The notes beneath the pieces were generated by a model. The model did not search any database. It was not told the DNA's origin and saw nothing but the letters and a program-made list of their open reading frames with translations. From positions 1 through 42,340 of the forward strand of contig CAZHXA010000019.1 in the NCBI GenBank assembly GCA_964536025.1: a DNA stretch of 42,340 nt. Direction: 5' to 3'. A program made the translations under genes and the position numbers. This document shows, piece after piece, positions 8,198 through 15,931 of the stretch. Position 1 is the stretch's first letter, and each line of letters starts with the position of its first letter. This DNA is from RGIG4576 sp964536025 (lineage in GTDB: Bacteria > Bacteroidota > Bacteroidia > Bacteroidales > Muribaculaceae).

Positions 8198-11100
8198 ATG
8201 AACGACGGAATTAAAAAAGTTTTATTGCTCGGTTCCGGTGCTCTAAAAATAGGGCAAGCCGGTGAGTTTGACTATTCAGGTTCTCAAGCATTAAAGGCTC
8301 TTAGAGAGGAAGGTATTTCCACAGTACTAATTAATCCGAATATAGCAACGATTCAAACATCAGAAGGAGTTGCTGATCAGGTTTACTTTCTGCCTATCAC
8401 GCCTTATTTTGTAGAAGAAGTAATCAAAAAAGAGCGTCCGGATGGAATATTGCTTGCTTTTGGTGGTCAGACAGCGTTAAATTGCGGAACGGAGTTATAT
8501 CTCAATGGAACATTAGAAAAATATGGAGTTAAGGTGCTCGGCACATCGGTAGAAGCTATTATGATTACCGAAGACCGAGACCTTTTTGTAAAGAAACTTA
8601 ACGAAATAAATGCAAAGACTCCGGTATCACAAGCTGTAGAAAGCATGGACGATGCCGTTACTGTGGCTCATAATATAGGATTCCCTGTAATGGTTCGTTC
8701 TGCTTATGCTCTTGGCGGACTTGGCTCCGGTATTTGTGCCAATGATGAAGAGTTTCATGAACTTTGTGAAAGTGCATTGGCTCATTCTAAGCAAATCTTG
8801 GTAGAAGAATCTCTTAAAGGATGGAAAGAAATAGAATTTGAAGTGATTCGAGACAAGAATGACCATTGTTTCACTGTTGTTCCGATGGAAAATTTCGATC
8901 CACTTGGAATTCATACTGGAGAAAGTATTGTAGTTGCTCCGATTGTATCATTGACACAAGAGCAAATTAATATGTTGCAAGAAATTGCAATTAAGGTTGT
9001 TCGTCATATTGGTATAGTTGGAGAATGTAATATTCAATATGCATTTAATGCCGAAACTAATGACTATCGCATTATAGAAATTAATGCTCGTTTAAGTCGT
9101 AGTTCTGCACTTGCGTCAAAAGCCTCAGGTTATCCATTGGCATTTGTTGCGGCTAAATTGGCTCTTGGTTATACTCTTGACCAAATAGGGGAAATGGGTA
9201 CACCAAATTCTGCTTATGTTGCACCGTCGGTTGATTATATGATAGTGAAAATTCCTCGTTGGGATTTAACTAAATTTGCAGGTGTAGACCGTGAAATAGG
9301 TTCTTCAATGAAATCGGTTGGTGAAATTATGTCTATTGGTAAATCTTTTGAAGAAATTATTCAAAAAGGTTTGCGTATGATAGGACAAGGAATGCATGGT
9401 TTCGTTGGGAATCGTGATATCAATTTTGATGATTTAGATTATGCTTTATCTCATCCTACCGATTTGCGTATTTTTGCTATTGCAAAAGCCCTTGAACAGG
9501 GATATAGTGTTGAGCGTATAGAAGAATTGACAAAAATCGATACATGGTTCTTGAACCGTTTGAAAAATATTGTAGATTATTCTGAAAAATTAAAATCATA
9601 TAATAAAATTGAAGATTTGCCGGCAGATGTATTAGCCGAAGCAAAACGACTTGGTTTCAGTGATTTCCAAATAGCTCGCTGTGTAGAAAACCCTGATAGC
9701 AATTATGAAGCAGATGTATTGCGTGTACGCGAATGTCGTAAGAGCAAAAATATAACACCTAAAGTGTGCAGGATTAACACCGTTGCTTCAGAATATCCTG
9801 ATTTAACCAATTATTTATATGTTACTTATGGTGCTGATGCACATCAAATACCGTATGATTATAATTCAGGAAAAAATATTGTAGTACTTGGCTCAGGTGC
9901 ATATAGAATAGGTAGTTCTGTTGAATTTGATTGGTGCTCTGTAAATGCTGTTAATACATGTCGTAAACTTGGTTATAAATCAATTATGATTAATTATAAC
10001 CCGGAAACGGTCTCTACCGATTATGATATGTGCGATAGATTATACTTTGATGAGTTAAGTTTTGAGCGAGTATTAGATGTAATAGATTTGGAGTCACCTC
10101 GTGGTGTTATTGTATCGGTAGGTGGACAAATTCCTAATAATCTTGCGATGAAATTATATCGTCGTCATGTGCCGATATTGGGAACGTCTCCAATTTCAAT
10201 CGACCGAGCTGAAAATCGTCATAAGTTCTCAGCAATGTTGGATAATCTTGGAATAGATCAACCACGTTGGAAAGAATTGACAAGTTTTGATGATATTGAT
10301 AAATTTGTGGAAGAAGTCGGCTTCCCTGTGTTGATTCGTCCTTCTTATGTATTGTCAGGGGCAGCGATGAATGTATGTTACGATTATGAATCAATGCATG
10401 AATTCCTTAAAGCAGCTTCTAAAGTATCAAAAGAATTCCCGGTTGTTGTATCGGAATTCCTTCAAAACGCAAAGGAAATTGAATTTGATGCGGTTGCTCG
10501 TAATGGCGAAATCATAGAATATGCAATTTCTGAACATATAGAGTTTGCCGGTGTGCATTCAGGTGATGCGACTCTCGTTTTCCCGGCTCAAAAAATCTAT
10601 ATGGAAACAGCTCGTCGCATTAAGAGAATAAGTAAAAAAATAGCAAAAGAACTTAACATTTCAGGACCATTTAACATTCAATATTTGGCAAAAAATAATG
10701 ATGTTAAGGTGATTGAATGTAATTTGCGTGCATCTCGTAGTTTTCCATTTGTTTCAAAAATTCTAAAACGAAACTTTATTGAAACTGCAACACGCATTAT
10801 GTTGAATGAACCGGTAGAAAAAGCTGATTCTTCTACATTTGATATAGATTATATAGGTATTAAAGCCTCTCAATTCTCTTTTGCTCGTTTGCATAAGGCC
10901 GATCCTGTTCTTGGAGTGGATATGTCTTCAACCGGTGAAGTTGGCTGTTTGGGTGCCGATTTTGACGAAGCTTTATTGAATGCTATGATTTCGGTAGGAC
11001 ATCGTGTGCCACAAAAAGATAAAGCAGTTTTGGTTTCTTCAGGTGATGTAAGAGGAAAAGTGGACATGTTGGATTGTTGTAGAATGTTGGCCGATAATGG

Positions 11101-11416
11101 TTATAAACTTTATGCAACCGAAGGAACAGCTAAATTCTTAGACTCAAACGGAGTAAAAGCAAGTCCGGTATGTTGGCCTGATGAAGAAGGAGAGAATGTT
11201 CTTGATTTAATAGCTAACCATACAATTGATATGGTTATAAACATTCCGAAGAATCATAGTAAGAGAGAATTGACAAATGGATATAAGATACGTCGTTCTG
11301 CGATAGATCATAATATTCCATTATTGACAAATGCACGTCTTGCTGCAGCTTATATTAGAGCATTCACTAATAAGCCGATTAAAGATATTAATATATCGGC
11401 ATGGAGTGAATATTAA
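8198..11416 (+). CDS. carB: Carbamoyl-phosphate synthase large subunit
   Basis: Makes carbamoyl phosphate from ammonia (delivered by CarA), bicarbonate and two ATP, for pyrimidine and arginine synthesis. The 1072 residues match the normal CarB length. The first carboxyphosphate half (about 1-400) starts LLLGSGALKIGQAGEFDYSG and carries the ATP-grasp motifs EINARLSRSSALASKASGYP. The oligomerisation region spans about 400-550. The second, carbamate half (about 553-930) repeats the pattern (VLGSGAYRIGSSVEFDW, ECNLRASRSFPFVSK). The C-terminal MGS-like allosteric domain (about 940-1072) includes ATEGTAKFLDSNG. No carA is adjacent, so the small subunit must be encoded elsewhere. It has its own promoter and terminator. 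Confidence 0.96.
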   Translation: MNDGIKKVLLLGSGALKIGQAGEFDYSGSQALKALREEGISTVLINPNIATIQTSEGVADQVYFLPITPYFVEEVIKKERPDGILLAFGGQTALNCGTELYLNGTLEKYGVKVLGTSVEAIMITEDRDLFVKKLNEINAKTPVSQAVESMDDAVTVAHNIGFPVMVRSAYALGGLGSGICANDEEFHELCESALAHSKQILVEESLKGWKEIEFEVIRDKNDHCFTVVPMENFDPLGIHTGESIVVAPIVSLTQEQINMLQEIAIKVVRHIGIVGECNIQYAFNAETNDYRIIEINARLSRSSALASKASGYPLAFVAAKLALGYTLDQIGEMGTPNSAYVAPSVDYMIVKIPRWDLTKFAGVDREIGSSMKSVGEIMSIGKSFEEIIQKGLRMIGQGMHGFVGNRDINFDDLDYALSHPTDLRIFAIAKALEQGYSVERIEELTKIDTWFLNRLKNIVDYSEKLKSYNKIEDLPADVLAEAKRLGFSDFQIARCVENPDSNYEADVLRVRECRKSKNITPKVCRINTVASEYPDLTNYLYVTYGADAHQIPYDYNSGKNIVVLGSGAYRIGSSVEFDWCSVNAVNTCRKLGYKSIMINYNPETVSTDYDMCDRLYFDELSFERVLDVIDLESPRGVIVSVGGQIPNNLAMKLYRRHVPILGTSPISIDRAENRHKFSAMLDNLGIDQPRWKELTSFDDIDKFVEEVGFPVLIRPSYVLSGAAMNVCYDYESMHEFLKAASKVSKEFPVVVSEFLQNAKEIEFDAVARNGEIIEYAISEHIEFAGVHSGDATLVFPAQKIYMETARRIKRISKKIAKELNISGPFNIQYLAKNNDVKVIECNLRASRSFPFVSKILKRNFIETATRIMLNEPVEKADSSTFDIDYIGIKASQFSFARLHKADPVLGVDMSSTGEVGCLGADFDEALLNAMISVGHRVPQKDKAVLVSSGDVRGKVDMLDCCRMLADNGYKLYATEGTAKFLDSNGVKASPVCWPDEEGENVLDLIANHTIDMVINIPKNHSKRELTNGYKIRRSAIDHNIPLLTNARLAAAYIRAFTNKPIKDINISAWSEY

Positions 11417-11452
11417 TTGATTTTATAAAAAGCTGAGTGTACTTCATAAAAA

Positions 11453-11496
11453 ATCCGTCAATAGTTTTATATAAAACTTTTGGCGGATCTTTTTTA
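11453..11496 (+). terminator. Intrinsic terminator of carB
   Basis: 16-bp stem, 11453-11468 with 11473-11488 (ATCCGTCAATAGTTTT against AAAACTTTTGGCGGAT, one G-U and one mismatch), 4-base loop, then a T run from 11490 to 11496. Confidence 0.85.
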
Positions 11497-11577
11497 TTTA
11501 TAGTATTACAAATAAACAAATTGAAGTTTTAAAGGCAAAAAAACTTTCAATTCTTCGGTTTTTCTAAAACTTTTATA

Positions 11578-11585
11578 TAACTTTG
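11578..11585 (+). promoter_or_regulatory. -7 element of the aromatic amino acid operon
   Basis: TAACTTTG fits TAnnTTTG and sits 26 bases before the leader peptide start. A -33 TTG at the right distance is missing (TTCG is at 11554-11557). Transcription would start at about 11590. Confidence 0.5.
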
Positions 11586-11611
11586 CAATATAAAGTTGAT
11601 ATAATTGTCAA

Positions 11612-11689
11612 ATGAAACGATTTTATGCATATTACTTTTATTTTTTCTTTTATTTTACTCAAAATAAAGGCAGGGTTTTATGTATATAA
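11612..11689 (+). CDS. Phe/Tyr-rich leader peptide of the aromatic operon
   Basis: A 25-codon frame, ATG 11612 to TAA 11687-11689. Residues 4-15 read FYAYYFYFFFYF: six Phe and five Tyr in twelve positions, an extreme bias in a short frame directly ahead of Phe/Tyr biosynthesis genes. The last codons (GGC AGG GTT) are themselves the 5' arm of the antiterminator described in the next entry. This is what a leader peptide of ribosome-mediated attenuation looks like: its translation senses charged tRNA-Phe and tRNA-Tyr, and the peptide itself has no other role. It is too short for normal gene calling. The product is inferred; the codon bias and the overlap with the hairpins are visible directly. 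Confidence 0.85.
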   Translation: MKRFYAYYFYFFFYFTQNKGRVLCI

Positions 11690-11752
11690 TTTTATTAAAT
11701 AAACGATTAACAAAAATATTGAATCCTGCCACTTTGGGTGACAGGATTTTTT
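11669..11752 (+). promoter_or_regulatory. Phe/Tyr transcription attenuator (antiterminator/terminator)
   Basis: Two competing pairings share one segment. Terminator: AATCCTGCCAC (11722-11732) with GTGACAGGATT (11738-11748), 11 positions with one mismatch, loop of five, then T to 11752. Antiterminator: GGCAGGGTT (11669-11677) with AATCCTGCC (11722-11730), nine pairs with one G-U. A ribosome stalled on the Phe/Tyr codons (11621-11656) leaves 11669-11677 free, so the antiterminator forms and the operon is read. A ribosome reaching the stop codon at 11687 covers that arm, so the terminator forms. The 44 bases between the arms are almost purely A/T and offer no rival structure. The prephenate dehydratase gene starts 16 bases after the T run. 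Confidence 0.85.
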
Positions 11753-11768
11753 AATTTAAACCATAAAA

Positions 11769-12608
11769 ATGAAAAGAAAAGTAACAGTACAAGGTGTCGC
11801 CGGATGTTTTCATGAAGCTGCGGCAAAAGAATATTTTGCAAGTGAGGAAATAGAAGTTATTCCATGCGATACATTCAACATCTTGTTTGATAAAATGAAA
11901 TATGATGCATCTTTACTTGGTATTGTTGCCATTGAAAATACGATAGCAGGTAGTTTGTTGCAAAATCATGAATTATTGCGTCAAAGTAATTTAAGAATCA
12001 TAGGAGAACAACACATGTATATTTCTCATGTTATATGTGCGTTGCCTGGGCAATCTCTTGATGAACTTGTTGAAGTAAATTCACATCCTATGGCATTAAT
12101 GCAATGTGAACAATATTTACTTCGCCATCCTAACTTAAAAATGGTTGAGGCAAGTGATACTGCAGGTAGTGCTCAATATATTGCTGAAAATAATGTTAAA
12201 GGACATGCCGCAATATGTGGGAAATATGCGGCTCAATTATATGGATTAAACATTTTAGACGAAGATATACAAACAAATAAACGTAATTTTACTCGTTTCC
12301 TTATTGTTGCCGATCCTCTTGAGGCTGAGGAATTAACTAAAAGAAAACAAATTAATAAAGCTTCTTTGGTTTTTACATTGCCTCACACGCAAGGTAGTTT
12401 ATCAAAAATATTAACAATTTTCTCATTCTATGATATAAATTTAACCAAGATACAATCTATGCCTATAATCGGTCGTGAATGGGAATATCGTTTTTATATA
12501 GATGTTACGTTTGATGATTATATGCGTTACAAACAATCTATTGATGCCGTAAAACCATTATTAAGTGAATTTAAAATCTTAGGAGAATATGCCACTTATG
12601 CAAAATAA
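11769..12608 (+). CDS. pheA: Prephenate dehydratase
   Basis: Converts prephenate to phenylpyruvate, the last step but one to phenylalanine. It is a 279-residue monofunctional enzyme. The dehydratase domain (about 1-185) has the conserved AIENTIAGSL (54-63), SHP (105-107) and the catalytic T-R-F motif at 175-177 (NFTRFLIV). The ACT domain (about 197-275) has KASLVFTLPHTQGSLSKIL and NLTKIQSMP, where phenylalanine normally binds for feedback inhibition. There is no fused chorismate mutase; that activity sits two genes downstream. It is the first gene of a four-gene operon behind the Phe/Tyr attenuator, and its last 20 bases overlap the next start. Confidence 0.93.
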   Translation: MKRKVTVQGVAGCFHEAAAKEYFASEEIEVIPCDTFNILFDKMKYDASLLGIVAIENTIAGSLLQNHELLRQSNLRIIGEQHMYISHVICALPGQSLDELVEVNSHPMALMQCEQYLLRHPNLKMVEASDTAGSAQYIAENNVKGHAAICGKYAAQLYGLNILDEDIQTNKRNFTRFLIVADPLEAEELTKRKQINKASLVFTLPHTQGSLSKILTIFSFYDINLTKIQSMPIIGREWEYRFYIDVTFDDYMRYKQSIDAVKPLLSEFKILGEYATYAK

Positions 12609-13791
12609 TAATATAAATATTACTCCTGCAAATAGAGTGCAAGAGATTAAAGAGTATTATTTTTCTCGTAAATTGAAAGAAATTGCGGAATTGAATGCTA
12701 ATGGTGCCGATATAATATCGCTTGGGGTAGGTGGTCCAGACCGTCCTCCACATAAAAATGTAATAAATGTTTTGTGTGAAGATGCTGAACGTGATGATAG
12801 TCATGGCTATCAATCTTATGTGGGTCTTCCGGAACTTAGAGAAGCTTTCGCTAAATGGTATAAGACTTTTTATAATGTTGAGTTAAATCCTAAAAATGAA
12901 ATACAACCTCTTATAGGTTCAAAAGAAGGTATTTTACATACGACATTGGCATTTATTAATCCAGGAGATGGCGTTTTGTTGCCTAATCCCGGCTATCCTA
13001 CATATACTTCGGTAAGTAAACTTGCAGGTGCAGAATTGTTTACTTATGATTTAACTGAAGAAGGAGGATGGGAACCCGATTTTGCTACATTGGAGAAATT
13101 ACCACTTGAACGTATCAAATTGATGTGGGTAAATTATCCGCATATGCCTACCGGGAAAAAAGCATCATTGCAACTATTTAAAAAATTAATAGATTTTGGT
13201 CGTCGACATAATATCGTAATAGTAAATGATAATCCCTACAGTTTCATTCTAAATGATAATCCTTTGAGTATATTTAATATAGAAGGAGCAAAAGATGTGG
13301 CAATAGAAATGAATTCATTGAGTAAATCGCATAATATGCCGGGCTGGCGTATAGGAATGATTGCTTCAAATCCTACTTTTATTCAATGGATATTGAAAGT
13401 TAAATCCAATATTGATTCCGGACAATTTCGTCCTATGATGAAAGCTGCAGTAGAAGCTTTAAAACAGGGTAAAGCTTGGTATGACGATTTAAATGCTATG
13501 TATGCAAAACGACGTCTTATTGCTGAAGAAATTATGAATGTATTAGGTTGTCATTTTGATTCGTCGCAAAGTGGTTTGTTCCTTTGGGGACGCATCCCGG
13601 AAAGTGTAGAGAGTTCGGAAGCTCTTGCGGATGATATTTTGTATAATGCACGAGTATTTATTACGCCTGGATTTATATTTGGTAGTAATGGAGATCGATA
13701 TATACGTATTTCTCTATGTGCAAAGGAGAATAAGATGCAAGAAGCATTAAATCGTATAAAACAATTGATAATAAATAATAAAAATATATAG
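12589..13791 (+). CDS. PLP-dependent aminotransferase, probably aromatic
   Basis: A 400-residue class I/II fold-type I aminotransferase. The PLP lysine is K246 in MNSLSKSHNMPGWRIG, with N182 (NYPHMPTGK), D214 and Y217 (NDNPYSF) and a C-terminal substrate Arg in YIRISLC. By sequence style it resembles LL-DAP/aspartate-type aminotransferases, but its position between prephenate dehydratase and DAHP synthase argues that it forms phenylalanine and tyrosine from phenylpyruvate and hydroxyphenylpyruvate. ATG 12589 is chosen because AGGAG lies 4 bases ahead; ATG 12598 is the alternative. The 20-base overlap with pheA suggests translational coupling. Substrate choice is inferred from context. Confidence 0.85.
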   Translation: MPLMQNNNINITPANRVQEIKEYYFSRKLKEIAELNANGADIISLGVGGPDRPPHKNVINVLCEDAERDDSHGYQSYVGLPELREAFAKWYKTFYNVELNPKNEIQPLIGSKEGILHTTLAFINPGDGVLLPNPGYPTYTSVSKLAGAELFTYDLTEEGGWEPDFATLEKLPLERIKLMWVNYPHMPTGKKASLQLFKKLIDFGRRHNIVIVNDNPYSFILNDNPLSIFNIEGAKDVAIEMNSLSKSHNMPGWRIGMIASNPTFIQWILKVKSNIDSGQFRPMMKAAVEALKQGKAWYDDLNAMYAKRRLIAEEIMNVLGCHFDSSQSGLFLWGRIPESVESSEALADDILYNARVFITPGFIFGSNGDRYIRISLCAKENKMQEALNRIKQLIINNKNI

Positions 13792-13793
13792 TT

Positions 13794-14870
13794 ATGATGG
13801 AAGATTTACTGTCAATCTGCCCTGAAGGCGTTGACAACAAACCAATGATAATAGCCGGTCCTTGCAGTGCTGAGACCGAAGAACAAATAATGGAAACAGC
13901 AAGAAATCTTGCTCAACATGGTTTTAAAATGTTTCGTGCCGGTATTTGGAAGCCTCGCACAAAACCGGGAGGTTTTGAAGGTGTAGGTGTTGAAGGACTT
14001 GCATGGATGAAACGTGTTAAAGAAGAGACTGGTATGTACATTTGTACTGAAGTAGCAACTAAAGCTCATGTGGAAGCTGCTCTTGAAGCTGGAATTGATG
14101 TTTTGTGGATAGGAGCAAGAACGTCTGCTAATCCTTTTGCTATGCAAGAAATTGCAGATGCCCTTTCCGGACATGATGAAAAAATAGTACTTGTAAAAAA
14201 TCCTGTTAATCCTGATATAGAGTTATGGATAGGTGCTTTACAACGTATATACAATGCCGGTATTCGTAGATTAGGTGCTATTCATAGAGGATTTAGTACT
14301 TATGGTAAACATTTATATAGAAATCTTCCCCAATGGCATATTCCTATTGAGTTACATCGTCGCATTCCTAATTTACCGATACTTTGTGATCCTTCCCATA
14401 TAGGAGGATTGCGTGAACTTGTTACTCCTATATCTCAGCAAGCTTTGGATATGGGATTTGAGGGATTAATCATTGAATCGCATTGTAATCCAGATTGTGC
14501 GTGGAGCGATAAAAGTCAGCAAGTGACACCTGATGTGCTTAATTATATAGTTAATACACTAGTAATAAGAGAAACCTCACAATCTACTGAAAATTTAAAA
14601 CTTCTTCGTCAGCAAATAGACCAAATAGATAATGATTTGATTGAAGTTTTAAATAAGCGTATGCGTGTGTGTCGTGAAATAGGTCAATATAAGAAAGAAC
14701 ATCACATGCAAATAGTTCAAACCGGGCGTTATGATGATATTCTAAATTCACGCATTAAATTAGCTCAAGAAATGGGCATGAGTAGCGATTTTATGAAGGT
14801 TGTGCTTGAAGCTGTTCATGAAGAGTCGGTGCGTCAGCAAATAGAGGTGTTTAACGGAAGAAAAGTTTAA
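13794..14870 (+). CDS. Bifunctional DAHP synthase / chorismate mutase
   Basis: Joins phosphoenolpyruvate and erythrose 4-phosphate (shikimate pathway entry) and also converts chorismate to prephenate. Residues about 15-262 form a type I-beta DAHP synthase related to KDO8P synthase: GPCSAETEEQ (22-31), KPRTKPGGFEG, CDPSHIGG. Residues 266-358 are an AroQ-type chorismate mutase: LLRQQIDQIDNDLIEVLNKR, then the helix with HEESVRQQ. The mutase is at the C-terminus, the reverse of the Bacillus order. This arrangement is known from Prevotella and Porphyromonas, where prephenate is the reported feedback inhibitor. Start codons at 13794 and 13797 are both possible. It lies 2 bases after the aminotransferase gene. 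One operon therefore controls both the first step and the branch point. Confidence 0.93.
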   Translation: MMEDLLSICPEGVDNKPMIIAGPCSAETEEQIMETARNLAQHGFKMFRAGIWKPRTKPGGFEGVGVEGLAWMKRVKEETGMYICTEVATKAHVEAALEAGIDVLWIGARTSANPFAMQEIADALSGHDEKIVLVKNPVNPDIELWIGALQRIYNAGIRRLGAIHRGFSTYGKHLYRNLPQWHIPIELHRRIPNLPILCDPSHIGGLRELVTPISQQALDMGFEGLIIESHCNPDCAWSDKSQQVTPDVLNYIVNTLVIRETSQSTENLKLLRQQIDQIDNDLIEVLNKRMRVCREIGQYKKEHHMQIVQTGRYDDILNSRIKLAQEMGMSSDFMKVVLEAVHEESVRQQIEVFNGRKV

Positions 14871-14892
14871 ATCTATAAAAAAACTCATTAAT

Positions 14893-15666
14893 ATGAAAAT
14901 TCTCGTATTAGGAGCCGGAAAAATGGGAACATTTTTTTGCGATGTACTTAGTTTTAAGCACGAAGTCGGAGTATTTGATGTAGACCCTCAAAAATTGCGT
15001 TTTACTTTCAATACGCAACGTATGACAACATATGAAGAAGTTGAAAACTTTAAACCTGAGCTTGTTATTAATGCAGCAACCGTAAAGTACACCATACCCG
15101 CATTTGAAGCAGTATTACCTTATTTGCCTGAAAATTGTATTTTATCTGATATTGCTTCTGTAAAAACAGGTTTAGCTGAGTTTTATGCAAAAGCAGCTCG
15201 TCCTTTTGTTAGTACTCATCCAATGTTTGGACCTACGTTTGCTTCTTTAAGTAATTTATCAAGTGAAAATGCAATAATTATTTCTGAAAGTGATCACATG
15301 GGCAAAGTCTTTTTCAAAGATTTATACAATGAATTGCATCTTAATATTCGTGAATACACTTTTAAGGAGCATGACGAAACTATAGCTTTTTCTCTTTCAA
15401 TACCATTTGCAAGTACACTTGTTTTTGCAAGTATAATGAAACATCAAGAAGCTCCTGGAACGACTTTTAAACGACACATGGCAATTGCTCATGGATTGAT
15501 GTCGGAAGATGATTATCTATTACAAGAAATTTTGTTTAATCCTCACACGAGTCAACAACTTGAAAATATTCAACAACAATTGAGTATATTACATGAAATA
15601 GTAAAAAATCATGATTGTGTTGAAATGAAAAAATATTTGGATAAAGTGAGGGAAAATCTTAAATAA
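14893..15666 (+). CDS. tyrA: Prephenate dehydrogenase
   Basis: Oxidises prephenate to 4-hydroxyphenylpyruvate, the tyrosine branch. It is a 257-residue TyrA with an N-terminal Rossmann fold (VLGAGKMGTFF, glycine motif at 7-12, with acidic D29/D31 closing the NAD pocket) and the catalytic histidine H109 in STHPMFGP. The rest is the helical dimerisation domain. There is no ACT domain, so regulation is likely transcriptional (the attenuator) and at the DAHP synthase. It is the last gene of the operon, 22 bases after the previous stop and followed by a terminator. Confidence 0.92.
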   Translation: MKILVLGAGKMGTFFCDVLSFKHEVGVFDVDPQKLRFTFNTQRMTTYEEVENFKPELVINAATVKYTIPAFEAVLPYLPENCILSDIASVKTGLAEFYAKAARPFVSTHPMFGPTFASLSNLSSENAIIISESDHMGKVFFKDLYNELHLNIREYTFKEHDETIAFSLSIPFASTLVFASIMKHQEAPGTTFKRHMAIAHGLMSEDDYLLQEILFNPHTSQQLENIQQQLSILHEIVKNHDCVEMKKYLDKVRENLK

Positions 15667-15698
15667 TGAAATTTTATACTATTATCTAAAATAGGTAT

Positions 15699-15733
15699 GC
15701 CGAGTTATGTGTCACATAATAACTCGGCTTTTT
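15699..15733 (+). terminator. Intrinsic terminator of the aromatic operon
   Basis: GCCGAGTTAT (15699-15708) pairs with ATAACTCGGC (15719-15728), with a smaller inner GTG/CAC pairing, then five T. Confidence 0.85.
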
Positions 15734-15743
15734 CTTTCTTTTT

Positions 15744-15782
15744 ATGACAAAATTTACTGCATTATTGTCATGACAAAGTAAA
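15744..15782. repeat. Operator-like repeats upstream of clpB
   Basis: ATGACAA occurs at 15744-15750 and 15770-15776, and TTGTCAT at 15765-15771. The last two form a perfect 12-bp palindrome, TTGTCATGACAA (15765-15776). It lies 156 bases before clpB. Function is unknown; a regulator site is possible. The remaining gap to 15931 is AT-rich with only a weak -7-like TATATTTA at 15856-15863. Confidence 0.35.
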
Positions 15783-15931
15783 TACTTGTGTGTTGTAAAT
15801 ATCTGTGATACTTGTTTTTAGGTGTTTTAATGATATGATGTGGCATAAACATTGTTATATTTAACTTAGAACAACAATAGTACTATGGACGTTTAATAAA
15901 TAATAGTCAAACAAATAAAACCAATAATATT

